A DNA stretch of 36,239 bases from Terfezia claveryi. Lineage: Eukaryota; Ascomycota; Pezizomycetes; Pezizales; Pezizaceae. Below are positions 1-10,404 of the stretch, one piece after another (the stretch's first letter is position 1; every line of letters begins with the position of its first letter). Both the position numbers and the translations under genes were made by a program. The stretch is from contig WHUX01000371.1 in the NCBI GenBank assembly GCA_015179025.1, positions 1 to 36,239 on the forward strand. Reading direction: 5' to 3'. Under the pieces are notes generated by a model, which searched no databases, was not told the origin of the DNA, and saw only the letters and a program-made list of their open reading frames with translations.

Positions 1-272
1 ATACATAGCTTTGGGATCATCCCGTTTAGGTTGGGTTCCCCTGACGCTGGGGGTTGGAGGAGGAGGAGGGAAATGGGAATGGTGTGTCTGGTAAAGTGAG
101 GAGGAAATGGGTGGAGTGGGTTAAGCGCGGGAGGCGAGATTGGGTAGTTATGTATGTAGTTATCTAGAATCCTCCTCTCTTTCATCCTTCTCCGCTTGCC
201 GCTGCTGCCCCTCCTCTAGCTAAAAACTAACTAACTAACCTAAACCCCACCCCACCACACACACAACTCCAG

Positions 273-524
273 ATCACGAAAAAAGGATGGTTAGCAGGTC
301 TTTCTCCAGCGGAAGCGGCAAGGGTGGTGGTGGAGCTGGGGACGGCATGGGCTGTGGTCAAGGTGCTGCTGCCGGTGAGGGTCGTGGCGTGTTTGTGGAT
401 GACGCCGTGGTTTGCTAGGGTCGTAGTGAGAAGGGTGGGGGGTTGGTTCAAGTTTCCGAGAGGAGGGGAACTAGGTTCGGGAAGGAGGGAGGGGATGAAG
501 GAGGGGTTTGGGTTATTTATATGA
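273..524 (+). CDS. C-terminal exon of a probable mitochondrial membrane protein (DUF1279/FAM210-like)
   Basis: The reading frame opens just after a good intron acceptor: a tract with repeated CTAAC branch points ends in ACTCCAG at 272. It runs to a stop at 524. The product has a hydrophobic stretch (ELGTAWAVVKVLLPVRVVAC) followed by WMTPWFARVVVRRVGGW. That is the pattern of a C-terminal membrane helix with TP and basic residues, as I recall for fungal DUF1279 (FAM210/Nat2-like) inner-membrane proteins. The upstream intron probably starts near 143-155 (GTAGTT or GTATGT). Earlier exons lie before it and mostly outside the window, so this is a 3' fragment. It is convergent with the glutamyl-tRNA synthetase gene. 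The hydrophobic coding character is visible; the family name is a weak recognition. Confidence 0.4.
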   Translation: MTKKGWLAGLSPAEAARVVVELGTAWAVVKVLLPVRVVACLWMTPWFARVVVRRVGGWFKFPRGGELGSGRREGMKEGFGLFI

Positions 525-847
525 GCGGTGGGAGAGGGGAAGTTTGCTTATACATGGTCCCAAGTATGAGCTATTGTTTGTCCTGCTCAATTCAGGGTAA
601 CCCTCTCTCTCCTCCTTTCCCAACACATCACAATATTAGTCCCTACTTTATTCCATGAAATAATCTCTATCAATCCAAAAGAGAAGCTCACACGAACCAC
701 CAAGCTAGATATTCCTGGCATGATCTCTTAAAAACCATGAATTTATTTTCTATATTTCATTTCATGTAATCCCACAGAAAACACGATTCATCATGTACCT
801 TTTTTTAGATTCACCATTCCTCCTCTGCTCAATCATCCCACTCCCAC

Positions 848-3058
848 CTACTTCTCCTTCCCTGTCGGAATACAAAAAAACACCACCGGCTTCCCTCCCT
901 CGGCCTTACTATCCAACCTATAATACCCCTTCCTCTCAAACTGCATAATCTGCCCCACCTCCATCTCCCTCACGCTCTCATCCGCAATCCCCTTAACCCT
1001 AGACTCCGTATTCTTATTTACAAAATCCTCGATATTATCCTCCTCCTCCAACTTATCCTTCGTAATCAAATAATCAAAGTCCACCAGCTCCACAAACACA
1101 AGATTCTGCTTGACTTTCTCTAACCATGTAACCTTCTTCTCTGTCTTTTTAAAGTCGCCTTCAAGGTGGAGTGTAAGGTCTAGGCTCAATATTTTTCCAG
1201 TAGTGGGAGAGGTAGCGATGTTGGAGACGATTGCGTTGCCCCAGGACATGAGCGTGATTTCCTCACCATCTTTGAAGGAGGCTGCGTCGGCCTGGTCAAG
1301 GAGGATAGTGGGGCCAAAATAGACTTTCTTTGTGCGAGGTCTTTGTTTTTTGCGTGCCGGGGTCGATCCTCAGATGTAGGTGTTTCAGAAGCACCAATGA
1401 CTTTTGCGGTGACGGCGTCCTCGGAAAACACCGCAGTGTGACGGGGGGAAATGGGATCAATGACTTTCTTGTTCGTAGCCCAGATAATTGTCCAGTCGAG
1501 GTTAACCACATTCTTACTCGGGCCCTGGGCCAGAATGAACTGTTTCAATCCCTCAATCGTCATTCCCCTCCTCCTAATTCCCCTGACTGTAGGGAACCGA
1601 GGATCGTCCCAACCCCAGACAAGTCCCTGGTCCACAAACCAATGCAACTTCCTCTTCGACAAAAGTGTCTTGATAAAATTCAAGCGACTAAAATCCCAGA
1701 TGTGCACCTTCCTGAGACCAAGTGTCTTGATCATCCACTGGTACTGGTCGTTGCGGTCTCTATACTCAATTGTCCTCAGCGCGTGAGTGACGCCCTCGAT
1801 AGAGTCAACAATGGGGCAGGTAAAGTCGTAAGTTGGATATAATTTCCACTGTGTGCCGGTGCGGTGGTGAGGCTGGGGGTTGCATCTGTAGATGACTGGG
1901 TCGCGGAGGGCTTTGTTTGGTGAGTCGACGGAGATTTTAGCACGGACACAGTATTTCTTCCCGAGCTCAGTTGCGTTTGTCATTTCCTCTTTGAAGATGC
2001 GCAAGTTTTCCTCAACAGAGGTGTCTCTACGGGCAGAGGCGATTCCGTTGAAGCGCTCATCGCGCATCTTGGCTTGCTCAGTGTCATCGCAGTAGGCTTT
2101 GCCCATCTCAATCATTTTGATGGCATAGTCGTAGAGCTGCTGGAAGTAGTCGGAGGAGTAGGAGAATATGTCGCCCTTGACTCCCAAGAGTTTCAAGTCC
2201 TCGAGGATACTGTCTTCAAACTCTTGTTTTTCCTTTGTGGGGTTGGTATCGTCGAATCGGATGATGAGCTTTCCGTTATACTGCTGTGCGAAATACTGGT
2301 TCAGCATAGCAGCCTTTGCATGTCCGATGTGGAGGTATCCACTTGGCTCGGAGGGAACCGAGTTACAACACCCTGATCCGTATCCAAGAGGCCGATCTCG
2401 TAGTTTGATCCTTGGGACTTGACCTTTTTCTTTGCGGAGAGCTCTTCACGGAGGGTGTCGACGCCTTTGGACACGCGGTTGTTTGCCTCGATAATCGAAA
2501 CCAGCGGGCGAGGTTGACATGGTGGCCTTTTTGATATTGAGGTAGGCAGCGTTGGAGCTCGGAGGGCGCCCCAGACAGAGATGTCGGCGATGGTGAGCGA
2601 GTATCCGACGAGGTAGGTCCGCAGGACGAGGTGGTCGTTGAGCTCTTCGAGAGCGGCACTAGTCTCTTTGAAATCTCCAGAGGAGAGGCGGGTGAGCGTG
2701 AAGTTGACCCAGTATTCCTCCTTTTTAATTTTGAGAAGCGTCAGTAGTGGGTAAATTTCATATTCATCTTCAAGCCTACCAACTCGCTCTTCACGCCCAA
2801 CTCCTTCGGGAAACTCTTAATTAGTTTCCTCAATACATTCTCGTGCCCGTAGATGATATCCTCTCCCTCAAATTGCAGCCCAATAGTAGAGCTCTTGTCA
2901 GCCTTGACGAGGACGGGCTCGTTTTCCTTGACCGCGATGGCGATTGACTGGGTTGGGTCTGCTTCTTGGACGATGGAAGCGGCGATGACGGAGGGGTAGA
3001 TGGTCTGCCCTGCTGAGTTTGCGGCCTTCCCAGCAACGGTGATGGCGAATTGAGACAT
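848..3058 (-). CDS. GUS1: Cytosolic glutamyl-tRNA synthetase, frame broken by five single-base deletions
   Basis: Class I synthetase that charges tRNA-Glu in the cytosol. Exon 1 (3058-2780) begins MSQFAITVAGKAANSAGQ, the GST-like N-terminal part; a 59-bp intron (2779-2721, branch CTGAC) follows; exon 2 runs to the stop at 848. Seen in order are GST-like residues (EELNDHLVLRTYLVGYSLTI), the HIGH signature GYLHIGHAK near residue 224, FDDTNP, the catalytic core with LRTIEYRDRNDQYQWM, the KMSKS-type LSKRKL near residue 450, and the beta-barrel anticodon-binding end. The frame must shift near 2551, 2528, 2507, 2352 and 1335, each fixed by one missing base. Counting those five bases, the coding length is 718 codons plus stop, close to yeast Gus1 (708). 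Sequence between breaks is well conserved, so consensus errors are likelier than decay. The next gene upstream (4041) is divergent. Confidence 0.9.
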
Positions 3059-4040
3059 GTTTGTGGGTTGGGGTTGAGGATGGGGTTGGTTGTGCAAGTC
3101 TCTGGTGGGAGTGGGTTGGGGTTGAGAGGGGCAGCTCCACATGTGGGGTTGTTGCATACTACAGTACATACATACTCGGTACTGTGCATACATATGCAAG
3201 ATAGTTTATGCAGTGGTTCTATAATTAACCAGTCATTCTCCGTCCTCTGTAAAGAAGTAGTATGCATAGACAGCGCCAACAACCCAGCCAGCCAACGGTT
3301 AATGAACACCCCAATCATTCTGACGGTAAGTTTCTGTGATTGTCTGAATACCCAGAGAACAAAGATGCAAGCTACTTGTTTGGACGAATACGGAGTATAT
3401 GATACTTGTAGCTAATGTATGCTTTTCAAAGTTACTGTTGAATGCACCAAGGACGCCCGAGACCCAACTGTTGGTCTAGGTACCGGTAGCTGGGAGTCTT
3501 TAGCTTTTGGAGCCCCCAGATGTTGATGGTCCTACACTGAGATCTAGGTGTTGCCAGTTGAATACCCATGGGGAGTTGATTCAGGATGCAGCCCGGGACA
3601 GACAAGGCGGAGCTCAGGGAGGGCGAAACAGATGCTGTAAAGCAAATAGTAAGAGCATTCTCAGCTAAATGGCCCTGCAGATAGGTAAAATACATGTCAG
3701 GGGGGAGGTTCTATTTTTTTTATTTTATATTTTTTTCTGGTATTTTTTTAATACATTTTCTATATACTTTTCGAGACTTGTACTCTCGTACTCTACTCCC
3801 CAAAAAGAAACGTTTCGTTTCGGCCTCACTCAGATCCTGGGCAGATACGCTTATCCACTCGAAAATACGGTACCCTACATCAACCCTGTCATCACAGCTC
3901 GAGTCTCTCGCGATCTTCGTTATTTACATCTCCATTCTTCCCTTCCCCCTTCGTGGCTCATATCACCATTCTTTACCCTGGGCCGGCCATCTGTCACCTG
4001 CTGGTACTGTAGCCCCGTTACAACTCAAACTCCAACCGCA
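3059..4040. promoter_or_regulatory. Divergent intergenic region between GUS1 and the PQ-loop gene
   Basis: The 982 bp between two divergent starts must hold both promoters. A T-rich tract at about 3711-3772 lies 270-330 bp before the PQ-loop start. GT-rich sequence at 3059-3130 directly precedes the GUS1 start and reads as a pyrimidine-rich leader on the gene strand. The motif TACGGAGTA occurs at 3390. Open frames here are short and lack coding features. No core promoter element can be assigned with confidence. Confidence 0.4.
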
Positions 4041-4984
4041 ATGTTCAGCTGGTTCGTCAACTTTGTCGCTCCGCTGTTGTAAGTCCATGCTACCCACCAC
4101 TTGAAAGCCCAATCGTTAACCTTCCCCGTCTACAGTATCGTCACGAGCCCAATAACCAGCTATGCCGACCAGATCCGCTCAATCCATATCAACAAGTGCT
4201 CCCAAGGCTTCTCTCTCGATGTATACCTCCCCCCAAAAAAACACACCCTAAACTCCACCCCCAATTGCGTATGCGCTAACAACCACCACCACAATAGACC
4301 CCTCTAATCATGCTCGTCGCGTCTATTCTCCGCTCCTTCTACTGGCTCGGGGCCCGCTACGAAACCAGTCTCTTGATACAAAGTCCGTTCCCTCCTCTCC
4401 CTTCACCCACCATACCCTACCGTGTCAGTGTCACTCCAACTAACCCCCCCCCATAGGCCTCATAATGATCGTCATCCAGCTCCTCCTTCTCAAAGTCGCC
4501 CTCGACCACCGCCCTCCGCATACCCACCCCGCCACTCCCCTCAGCTCCACTCCCCCCCCTCCCCCGAGACCATACCACTTCTGGCAATGGCGCCCGCAGA
4601 AACCCTACTGGGACTTTCTCCTCCTCTTTACCCTCGGCGCATTCACTCTGCAGCTCCTCCTCGGCCGCTCTGCCACCTACACCACACTTCAAGGCTTCCT
4701 TGCTCTCGGCGTAGAAGCAACTCTTCCAATCCCACAGGTCCTACAAAACTACCGTGCAAAATCTTGTAGCGGGTTCAGATTCTCGGTTCTTGCCAGCTGG
4801 ATCTTGGGTGATATTATGAAACAAGTGTTTTTTTTACTCGGCTGAGAAGATTAGTCTGCAGTTTAAGCTATGCGCGGGGTTTCAGATGCTGATGGATTTA
4901 GTCCTGGGATGGCAGTTTTGGAGGTATGGAAATGGGAGGATAGAGGAGAAGGCGGTGGAGAAGTTGGAGATGGGGAGGTTTTGA
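4041..4984 (+). CDS. ANY1: PQ-loop repeat membrane protein, Any1/SLC66A2 (PQLC1) family
   Basis: Predicted multi-spanning membrane protein. The yeast homologue Any1 works in Golgi/endosome phospholipid asymmetry as an antagonist of flippase function. Exons: 4041-4078, 4136-4220, 4298-4382 and 4457-4984; the introns are 57, 77 and 74 bp, the first two with TTAAC/CTAAC branch points. Exon 1-2 encodes MFSWFVNFVAPLFIVTSPI, then SYADQIRSIHINKCSQGFSLD (first loop, lacking a literal PQ). The second loop is intact (LPIPQVLQNYRAKSCSGF), followed by ASWILGDIMKQVFF and, after a frame change, YSAEKISLQFKLCAGFQM. The change is at the T8 run 4828-4835: seven Ts give a frame that continues to 4984 and aligns by length with relatives. 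With that base removed the protein is 244 residues. Family assignment is strong; the exact function is inferred. Confidence 0.82.
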
Positions 4985-5592
4985 TGGGGCCCAGGTGGGG
5001 GTGCCCGGGGAGCGTAAGCTGGTGGAGTGGCAATTCTGTAAGGGGGAGTATTCACACTTCACTACTATAGATACTTCAATTTTAGCATACAACGATATCA
5101 TGTCCCTTTTCTTTCGTGTAGATATTTTCCCTTCTAATTTCTTTTTCCTGATGTTTTTTCGTGGGTGATGGTTAATGGCTTCCTTATGTCCCGTCACGTT
5201 ATACATGCTTCATGTAATGTAATACGATATCAGGCAGGAGGGAAGGGAGGTGGCTTTCTCTCACCTTTGGCGGGGGGTGACGGTAGAGGGGTGCTTTATA
5301 GATGCATGATATGGGTGGGTGAACCTGATTTTGAAAGAAAAATTACTCCTTGGAAGCCAAGCAATTACAATGCTAACAAAGTTGGGGCTTCGTTCAGGGT
5401 AACTGCTCTCAATGTTTCAATAAGGCGTGCTACAGTACAGTAGATAAATACTACATGGTTACTATGCAGAATCGAGGGGGTACCAACCCGAGTTTTTGGT
5501 TTTATCTATGCAGGCATGTTGATATCTTTGTGTTTCATGCCAACACCAAATAGAATATATGGCCCCCAGCGAAAATATCGCGCACCAGGAAT

Positions 5593-5659
5593 TTTTTCTT
5601 TTTTTTTTTTTCTTTTCTTTTTCTTTTTTTTTCTTTTGCTTTTTTTTTTTTTTTTTTTT
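5593..5659. repeat. T-rich low-complexity tract
   Basis: Sixty-seven bases are almost all T with scattered C and one G, including a run of about 20 T. The opposite strand reads as a lysine-rich frame, which is an artefact of composition. Run lengths here are unreliable in most sequencing methods. Confidence 0.9.
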
Positions 5660-5816
5660 GTCGCAGACTAGGTAGAGCCGCGAGCAGTGACTGTGTGCGT
5701 ACAAAGCAAAAAGTTGAACGCCCACCCAACAAACCCTTCCCCAACCTTGCTCGCGGAAGGTACCATTATCATCAGTTCAGCCACTCAGCCACCAGGAGAG
5801 CATCCGGCCAGCCATT

Positions 5817-5971
5817 ACCCTGAACTCATTTCCCTCCCTTATGCAGTATGCCTTACTCATGGACGTTTCCTAGCTCGGAGGGTCCTTTTAACCAAACCCC
5901 AAAAAGGGGCGGGCGTGTGAAACCTTTTTTTTTTTTTTTCCGACCGTGGATTAATGATTTAGTTCAGGGTA
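5817..5971. mobile_element. Candidate miniature inverted-repeat element with TA-flanked 9-bp ends
   Basis: The left end reads TACCCTGAACT (5816-5826) and the right end reads AGTTCAGGGTA (5961-5971), a perfect 11-bp inverted pair about 155 bp apart end to end. Read as TA plus CCCTGAACT, this fits insertion at a TA dinucleotide as in Tc1/mariner elements. The interior has no coding capacity. Single copies of the same terminal sequence occur elsewhere in the window. The inverted pair is directly visible; calling it a MITE is inference from its form and from the repeated motif. Confidence 0.4.
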
Positions 5972-6309
5972 GACACATTGCCTGTGCCTTGTCTAATCCA
6001 AATATATATGTATGGTTATAGTGCTTAAGGTCTTTTCCCTTGCCGTGGTTGTGTCTCTGTTTGTGAGTATGTGAAGGGGGGGGCTATTCATTGGTGGGAT
6101 CCAGGAAAATAATAGTATATGTTTCGCTATGTGAATGTATTTTATTTGAGGCTGGGCTATGACTACATACATACGTACAGGACGGATGGATCGTTGAATA
6201 TATATATGATGTGGTGTATAATGTAATGGCATATGATAATGACCCCAACAAGCAATCAGATCTCTTGAATATCCTATTCCACCCTAAAAACTCCCTCTTA
6301 CACCTTTTT

Positions 6310-7174
6310 CTACTTCTTCTTTCCCTGCCATCCTGCCCCACCTCCACCAGCCTTCTTCACCGCCCCACTCCTCAACAATGCCCTCTGCCTCACATATGCC
6401 GCCACAATATTCTGCACACTACCCATATCCTTCCCTTCCTTCCTAAGATAATACAATCTCGCCCTCCTGGCCCTCTTCCGCGCGCGTTGCACGATATCCA
6501 CCCCTGCCACATTCGGGTTATAAAGCTTGACCCACATCTCTACCCCGACTCGGGTGAGTTGGTTCCGGAGGAGCAGAGCCGAGTCGACGCCACGCCGGCG
6601 GAGCTGCAGAAGGACGCCGCTGAAGGGGTCGCGGTGGGAAAACCGGATCTGGAGAATGTCCCCCGCACGTAGGCCATCGCGGGTACGGGAGAGGAGCCGC
6701 GACTTTGTTTGCATAGGGTCGAGGGTGAGAAGTTGGAGGGTAGTGAGTGCGGAGAGTGGGGATTGGGGAGGAGGAGGGCCAGGGGCGGGGAGGATAGGGA
6801 TTGTCTTTGGGGGGGGGAGAATCACTTGTGGAGGAAGGATGTTAGTGGAGGTGATTGACTGGGTGGGGAAGGGTGGATAGCTTGGGGTGAGGTGGGGTTG
6901 GGAGGGGGGGAATACCTTTGCCGTGGAAGCTACCAGGGGTGGATCGCCGGGTGGGGTGGATGTCGTATGGGTGGATGGGGATGTTGCTGCGGGGGCCGGA
7001 GGAGGAAGGGGATGTGGCTGCTGATGTGGCCATGGTACGCTGGTGGAGGAGGGGGGTAGCTTTAGCTGTTGCTGCTCCTGCTGCTGCTGCTGCTGCGGGG
7101 GGGGTAGGCATGAAGAATGTCCGCCAGCAGCAAGCCCGGGCTGCAAGCGGGCGGAGGGAGGGGGGGAGGGACAT
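6310..7174 (-). CDS. IMG1: Mitochondrial large-subunit ribosomal protein bL19m
   Basis: Component of the mitochondrial large ribosomal subunit. Exon 1 (7174-6916) begins MSLPPSLRPLAARACCW, an Arg-rich mitochondrial presequence, followed by a run of seven Ala encoded by GCA codons. A 91-bp intron (6915-6825; GTATTC donor, ACTAAC branch, CACAAG acceptor) joins FHGK to VILPPPKTIP. Exon 2 carries the bL19 domain at about residues 136-235 (DGLRAGDILQIRF, PFSGVLLQLRRRGVDSALLL, VGVEMWVKLYNPNV) and a basic tail ending in three Lys. The spliced frame is 774 nt, exactly 257 codons plus stop, with no frame errors. The start was chosen because it opens the presequence in the spliced frame; longer unspliced frames through this region are Pro-rich and do not match the family. 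It is divergent from the gene at 7542. Confidence 0.85.
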
Positions 7175-7541
7175 CGCGGTGGAGTGCGGTACCGTGTATC
7201 CCCCGATGGCAATCCAATCAGCGGCTGTGGGTGGTGCTGAAGTCCACGGCGAGTTTTGGTTTGGTGGAGTGGGGAGAAATCCGAATCTCAAGCTATGCGG
7301 GCGCCGCCAAGCGCAGACTAGCCCGGGCCTGCCCTGGCGAAGAGTTTGAATTTTCTCCACATCTCCGCCGTACCTGCAGCAACCATCGCCAATCGCACAG
7401 CGACTTCGCATCTTGACGGAGGCAAGGAAAGAAGCAGGGAAAGAAGCAGGGAAAGGAGCAGGGAAAGAAGCAAGGAAAGGGGGATCGAAGGATAGGACAA
7501 GAGATACCGGTACTGTGCATCCTCGACAAACACTTATAGCC
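7175..7541. promoter_or_regulatory. Shared promoter region of two probable mitochondrial-protein genes
   Basis: Only 367 bp separate the start of bL19m (minus) from the start of the next gene (plus), so the two promoters must overlap or be shared. The segment includes a purine tandem repeat at 7422-7480, 60-120 bp before the plus-strand start. No TATA-like element is evident. Confidence 0.5.
7422..7480. repeat. Purine-rich tandem repeat in the divergent promoter
   Basis: About five imperfect copies of a 12-base unit close to GAAAGAAGCAGG run head to tail. The strand asymmetry (all purine but one C per unit) is like poly(dA-dG) promoter tracts that affect nucleosome placement. The repeat is visible; the promoter role is inference. 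Confidence 0.7.
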
Positions 7542-9016
7542 ATGGCCGCTGCACTGCGGATCATCACCATGCGCAGCAGCATCGGGAGGGCCATACGGCC
7601 GTCAATTGCCATTGCTCAGCTGCAGATACGGACGTCTCAGGCCCTACGGGCCTTCTCCCTCAGTTCCCCCCACCTAAAGAACTCCATAGGCACGTCCCCC
7701 GGTGTCCCCTCCCCCCGGCCAAAGCAAAACCAAAAACCAAAGCAAAATCAAGAGCCAAAGCAAAACCAAAAGCCAAAGCAAAATCAAAAGCCAACCCTTC
7801 TAACAAACCCCCCCCTCCCCCCCCCCTTCTAACAAACCCCACCCTCCCCCCCATCAAAATCAAAAGCCAACCCCTCTAACAAACCCCACCCTCCCCCCCA
7901 GGTCCCCTTCCTACCTTCAACCCCACCTCCTCGCAAGAGCTCGACTCTCTCCTCGCTCAATTCCGCAAAGAAATGTTCACCGAACCCCACCTGCTGGAGC
8001 GTCAGCGTCTCCTCACTCACAAGAATAAAACCACCACCTCCTCGAAGAAGACCCAATCTACTTTCCCATCGGAGATCAAACCGTGCAGGTAACACCTAAA
8101 CTCGTACACCACAAGTTCGCACGGAAAAAGTTCTCAAAGGCAGTGCGGATGATGAATGTTCCATCTGACTTTGACGCTATTCCAGGGTTGGTGTTGGGGT
8201 ATACGCAAAGCGGGTCGAAGTTGCTGAATAAGAACATCTCCTTGGCCGTGCGTCGAGCGGGACTTACCGGCCGCGCGGACGTGTTAAACAGAATCTTGGA
8301 GCAGGCGAAGCATAATGAGATACATATCCCCATGTCGATTGCGAGAGAGGGGTTTAGGGGTTTTATTGTGACGGCAAAACTCCCCTCGAAGCACTCAGTG
8401 ATTAAAGCCGTCAGGGGAGCCCGCCATCTTAGAGACTTACTGGGGAAACAAGATAACCTCGTGCTGGGGCGATACCAGTCCGCAGCGTCCATACAGTCGA
8501 AAGCAGGGAAGACGCAGAGTGAGACTCAGGCTGAACTTGGCCCGGAACCAGTTAAAATCGCGAAGGACCCGGTGGGGCTGGGGACGTTGGCGGGGCTTAC
8601 GAGTGAGGCGAGCAGGAGGTTTAATGGAGGACTAGACCATGGGGGGTATACGGCGTGGTATGTGAAGAAGGTGTTCCTGCCGGAGAGTTGGGACAGCGTA
8701 AAGGATGAATATGGGAAGCAGTGGGAGGCTCTCTGTACGCCCAACTGTAGAGATACAGAGACTCGAGAGGTCTTCTACAACCGCATAGCCACAATCAAAG
8801 ATTTAGGCGTCCTCATCGACTCTTTCAAATCCGCGAAGAGGTGCTTAGCAAAACAGCAATCTACATCCTTAACACCCCGTATCCGAAATAGATACTTCCC
8901 TCTTCAACTCTAAACATGGCGTGACGGAGGTGAATATCAAAAACCATGGGATTGAGGCTGGAAAGTTAGCAAAGCGCTTGAAAACAGAGATTCCGATTAT
9001 GAGCAGGGCTGGATAA
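7542..9016 (+). CDS. Unrecognised conserved-looking protein, probably mitochondrial; frame interrupted
   Basis: The N-terminus from ATG 7542 (MAAALRIITMRSSIGRAIRP) is basic, hydroxylated and free of acids, as in mitochondrial presequences. A repetitive segment (KQNQKP repeats, then C-rich repeats) follows and may be linker or intron, since a CCCCCAG acceptor sits at about 7901. Coding then resumes: SQELDSLLAQFRKEMFTEPH (about 7930-7990), a one-base slip in the AAAA run near 8028, then LLEEDPIYFPIGDQTVQVTP and the long frame to about 8835 (NISLAVRRAGLTGRADVLNR, GGYTAWYVKKVFLPESW). Two more slips near 8838 and 8891 recover AIYILNTPYPK and DTSLFNSKHGVTEVNIKNHG, ending at 9016, or at 9053 with one more slip. 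The helical VRRAG...ADVLNRILEQA region recalls helical-repeat RNA-binding proteins only loosely. I do not recognise the family. Confidence 0.6.
7721..7900. repeat. Tandem repeats of about 18 bp and a C-rich unit
   Basis: First come about four copies of an 18-base unit near CCAAAGCAAAACCAAAAG (encoding KQNQKP if translated). Then three copies follow of a longer unit containing TCTAACAAACCCC(A)CCCTCCCCCCC, two of them preceded by a diverged piece of the first unit (ATCAAAATCAAAAGCCAA). It ends at the candidate acceptor at 7901. Length polymorphism and sequencing slippage are both likely. Confidence 0.8.
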
Positions 9017-9945
9017 GTGGGTCGAAGTTATGGTCGGGATGGGGCAAGTATGAGTGGAGTGAGACGGAGACGAGGACTAGATGGAGGGGACGAAAGATGT
9101 ATGAGTGGCGGCTGGGAGTTGGTTAACAAGGGGGTGGGGTTGGCGAAGGCGGAAAGTGGTGAAAAGGTTTATGAAGAAGAAAGGGAGGAGTAGGGAGAGG
9201 TGGAGAGGGAAAGAGGGTAGCGGATATGGGATTGCGATGTGAGACTTGAATAAGGAAGCGGGGGGTATGTATATAAAGCATTTATATCTCTCTGCTCTTC
9301 AGGTTACAAAGTTAAAAGCCAATAGCATGAGTTTTAATCCACTTCACCATCCTCCTTCAGGCCAAAGAAGATAGATGTCGCTATAGTTTAGTTTATATCA
9401 ACCCACAAACCAACGTCGCCCTGCTTGAAAATTATGCCACTAAGGCCGAGCGGAACATCGAAGTTTCGGGGTACCTACAGCATTCTACATTACCCTGAGC
9501 CTTGCACATGGAACGACCTAACCTCCTAACTTTCATATGTGCAACCACCCCGGCCCTGCCTCTCTCAATTCCCCGGGGGTATTGTTTACGCCTTCTAGTC
9601 CTCCTTGATGTCTGAGTCAACTGGCTAACCACAGAAGCCATCCCCGTGGCCATTCCGCACCCATCAAAATCCCCCAAATGAACCTATAGATGGATTTGCC
9701 TCTGACGAAAAGATAAACCAGGATGTAGACTCCTGTGTATTCTGCAACTTTAGCAAATATATTCAAATGACGACATCCTCACTCGCATCTTGTACCCGTG
9801 ATATTGGAGAATGTCAATACCCCATGGGGATATTACTGTTCTGATCAGTATAGTGTGGAGATCTTTCTCGTGCCTGCTGTCTCGGGCAGAAGGAGGGGCA
9901 ATAGGCGTTTTGCGTATTCTTTGCACCCCCCAAGCCCGTGCATGT

Positions 9946-10404
9946 TCATAGGGTGTTTGTCCCCGTGTTGCCCGATTGATCCGCCGCATTAACCACCTTA
10001 CCATCAATCGATTTCCTTGCTGCATTGGTGAAGCAGAGTATAAGAGGCGCACTCATTCGCCTGCCTTTAACACACCTATATTCCTCTTCCTCTTCCTCAT
10101 CATCGTCTTCAATATACATCACCCTCTTTCCATCAAATCTGCCTCTCATATTCCTATATTCCCCAATTTCCCTTTCGTCATTTCCACAATCAGAAACCAT
10201 ACCCTTTTTCCTAATTTTGCCCCTAACCCTAAATTCCTCCACACCCTCATCTTCGGCAGACACAACGTTTACCCAAGGGAACTTCTTTTTTCCACTCATC
10301 CTTCCGCTGACACTCCTATCCTCCCTTGGAGATAGAAGCAAATGTTTATCTTCATTTGGCAAGTCTGGGATGGATGTTCCAGATAGATTGCATCCTTGCT
10401 TCAC
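9946..10404 (-). CDS. Possible small hypothetical protein with an acidic patch
   Basis: A 152-codon frame with balanced charged composition and an acidic run (EDDDEEEEEEY) flanked by basic segments (GKIRKKG, RGRFDGKRV). It ends DQSGNTGTNTL. It is the longest frame on either strand of this gene-poor stretch and has few low-complexity artefacts apart from the acidic run. I see no homologue, no presequence and no membrane segment. Overlapping plus-strand frames are Ser/Pro/Leu-rich shadows. It may be a lineage-specific gene, an exon or chance. Confidence 0.25.
   Translation of the reverse strand: MKQGCNLSGTSIPDLPNEDKHLLLSPREDRSVSGRMSGKKKFPWVNVVSAEDEGVEEFRVRGKIRKKGMVSDCGNDEREIGEYRNMRGRFDGKRVMYIEDDDEEEEEEYRCVKGRRMSAPLILCFTNAARKSIDGKVVNAADQSGNTGTNTL

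Larger units (their letters stand above)
4985..6309. other. Gene-free interval with a possible small TA-flanked element
   Basis: No coding sequence is recognisable between the PQ-loop gene and bL19m. The stretch holds a long T/C tract (5593-5659), a T run at about 5925-5939, three copies of the TTCAGGGTA motif (5393 forward, 5816 reverse, 5963 forward) and AT-rich DNA down to the bL19m stop. The 5816 and 5963 copies face each other and are described separately as a candidate miniature element. Confidence 0.6.

Noticed and set aside
5462..5744. Lysine-rich minus-strand frames
   Set aside because: They are produced by the T/C homopolymer tract and have no protein features outside it.
6842..7612. 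Long minus-strand frame of 256 codons upstream of and overlapping bL19m
   Set aside because: Only its middle (from MSLPPS) is the real bL19m exon 1. The rest is promoter DNA and the purine repeat read as PFPASFPASF-type sequence, and its end runs into the intron.
7721..7900. Tandem repeats considered as a CRISPR array
   Set aside because: The units are adjacent without unique spacers, low in complexity, and lie in a eukaryotic gene.
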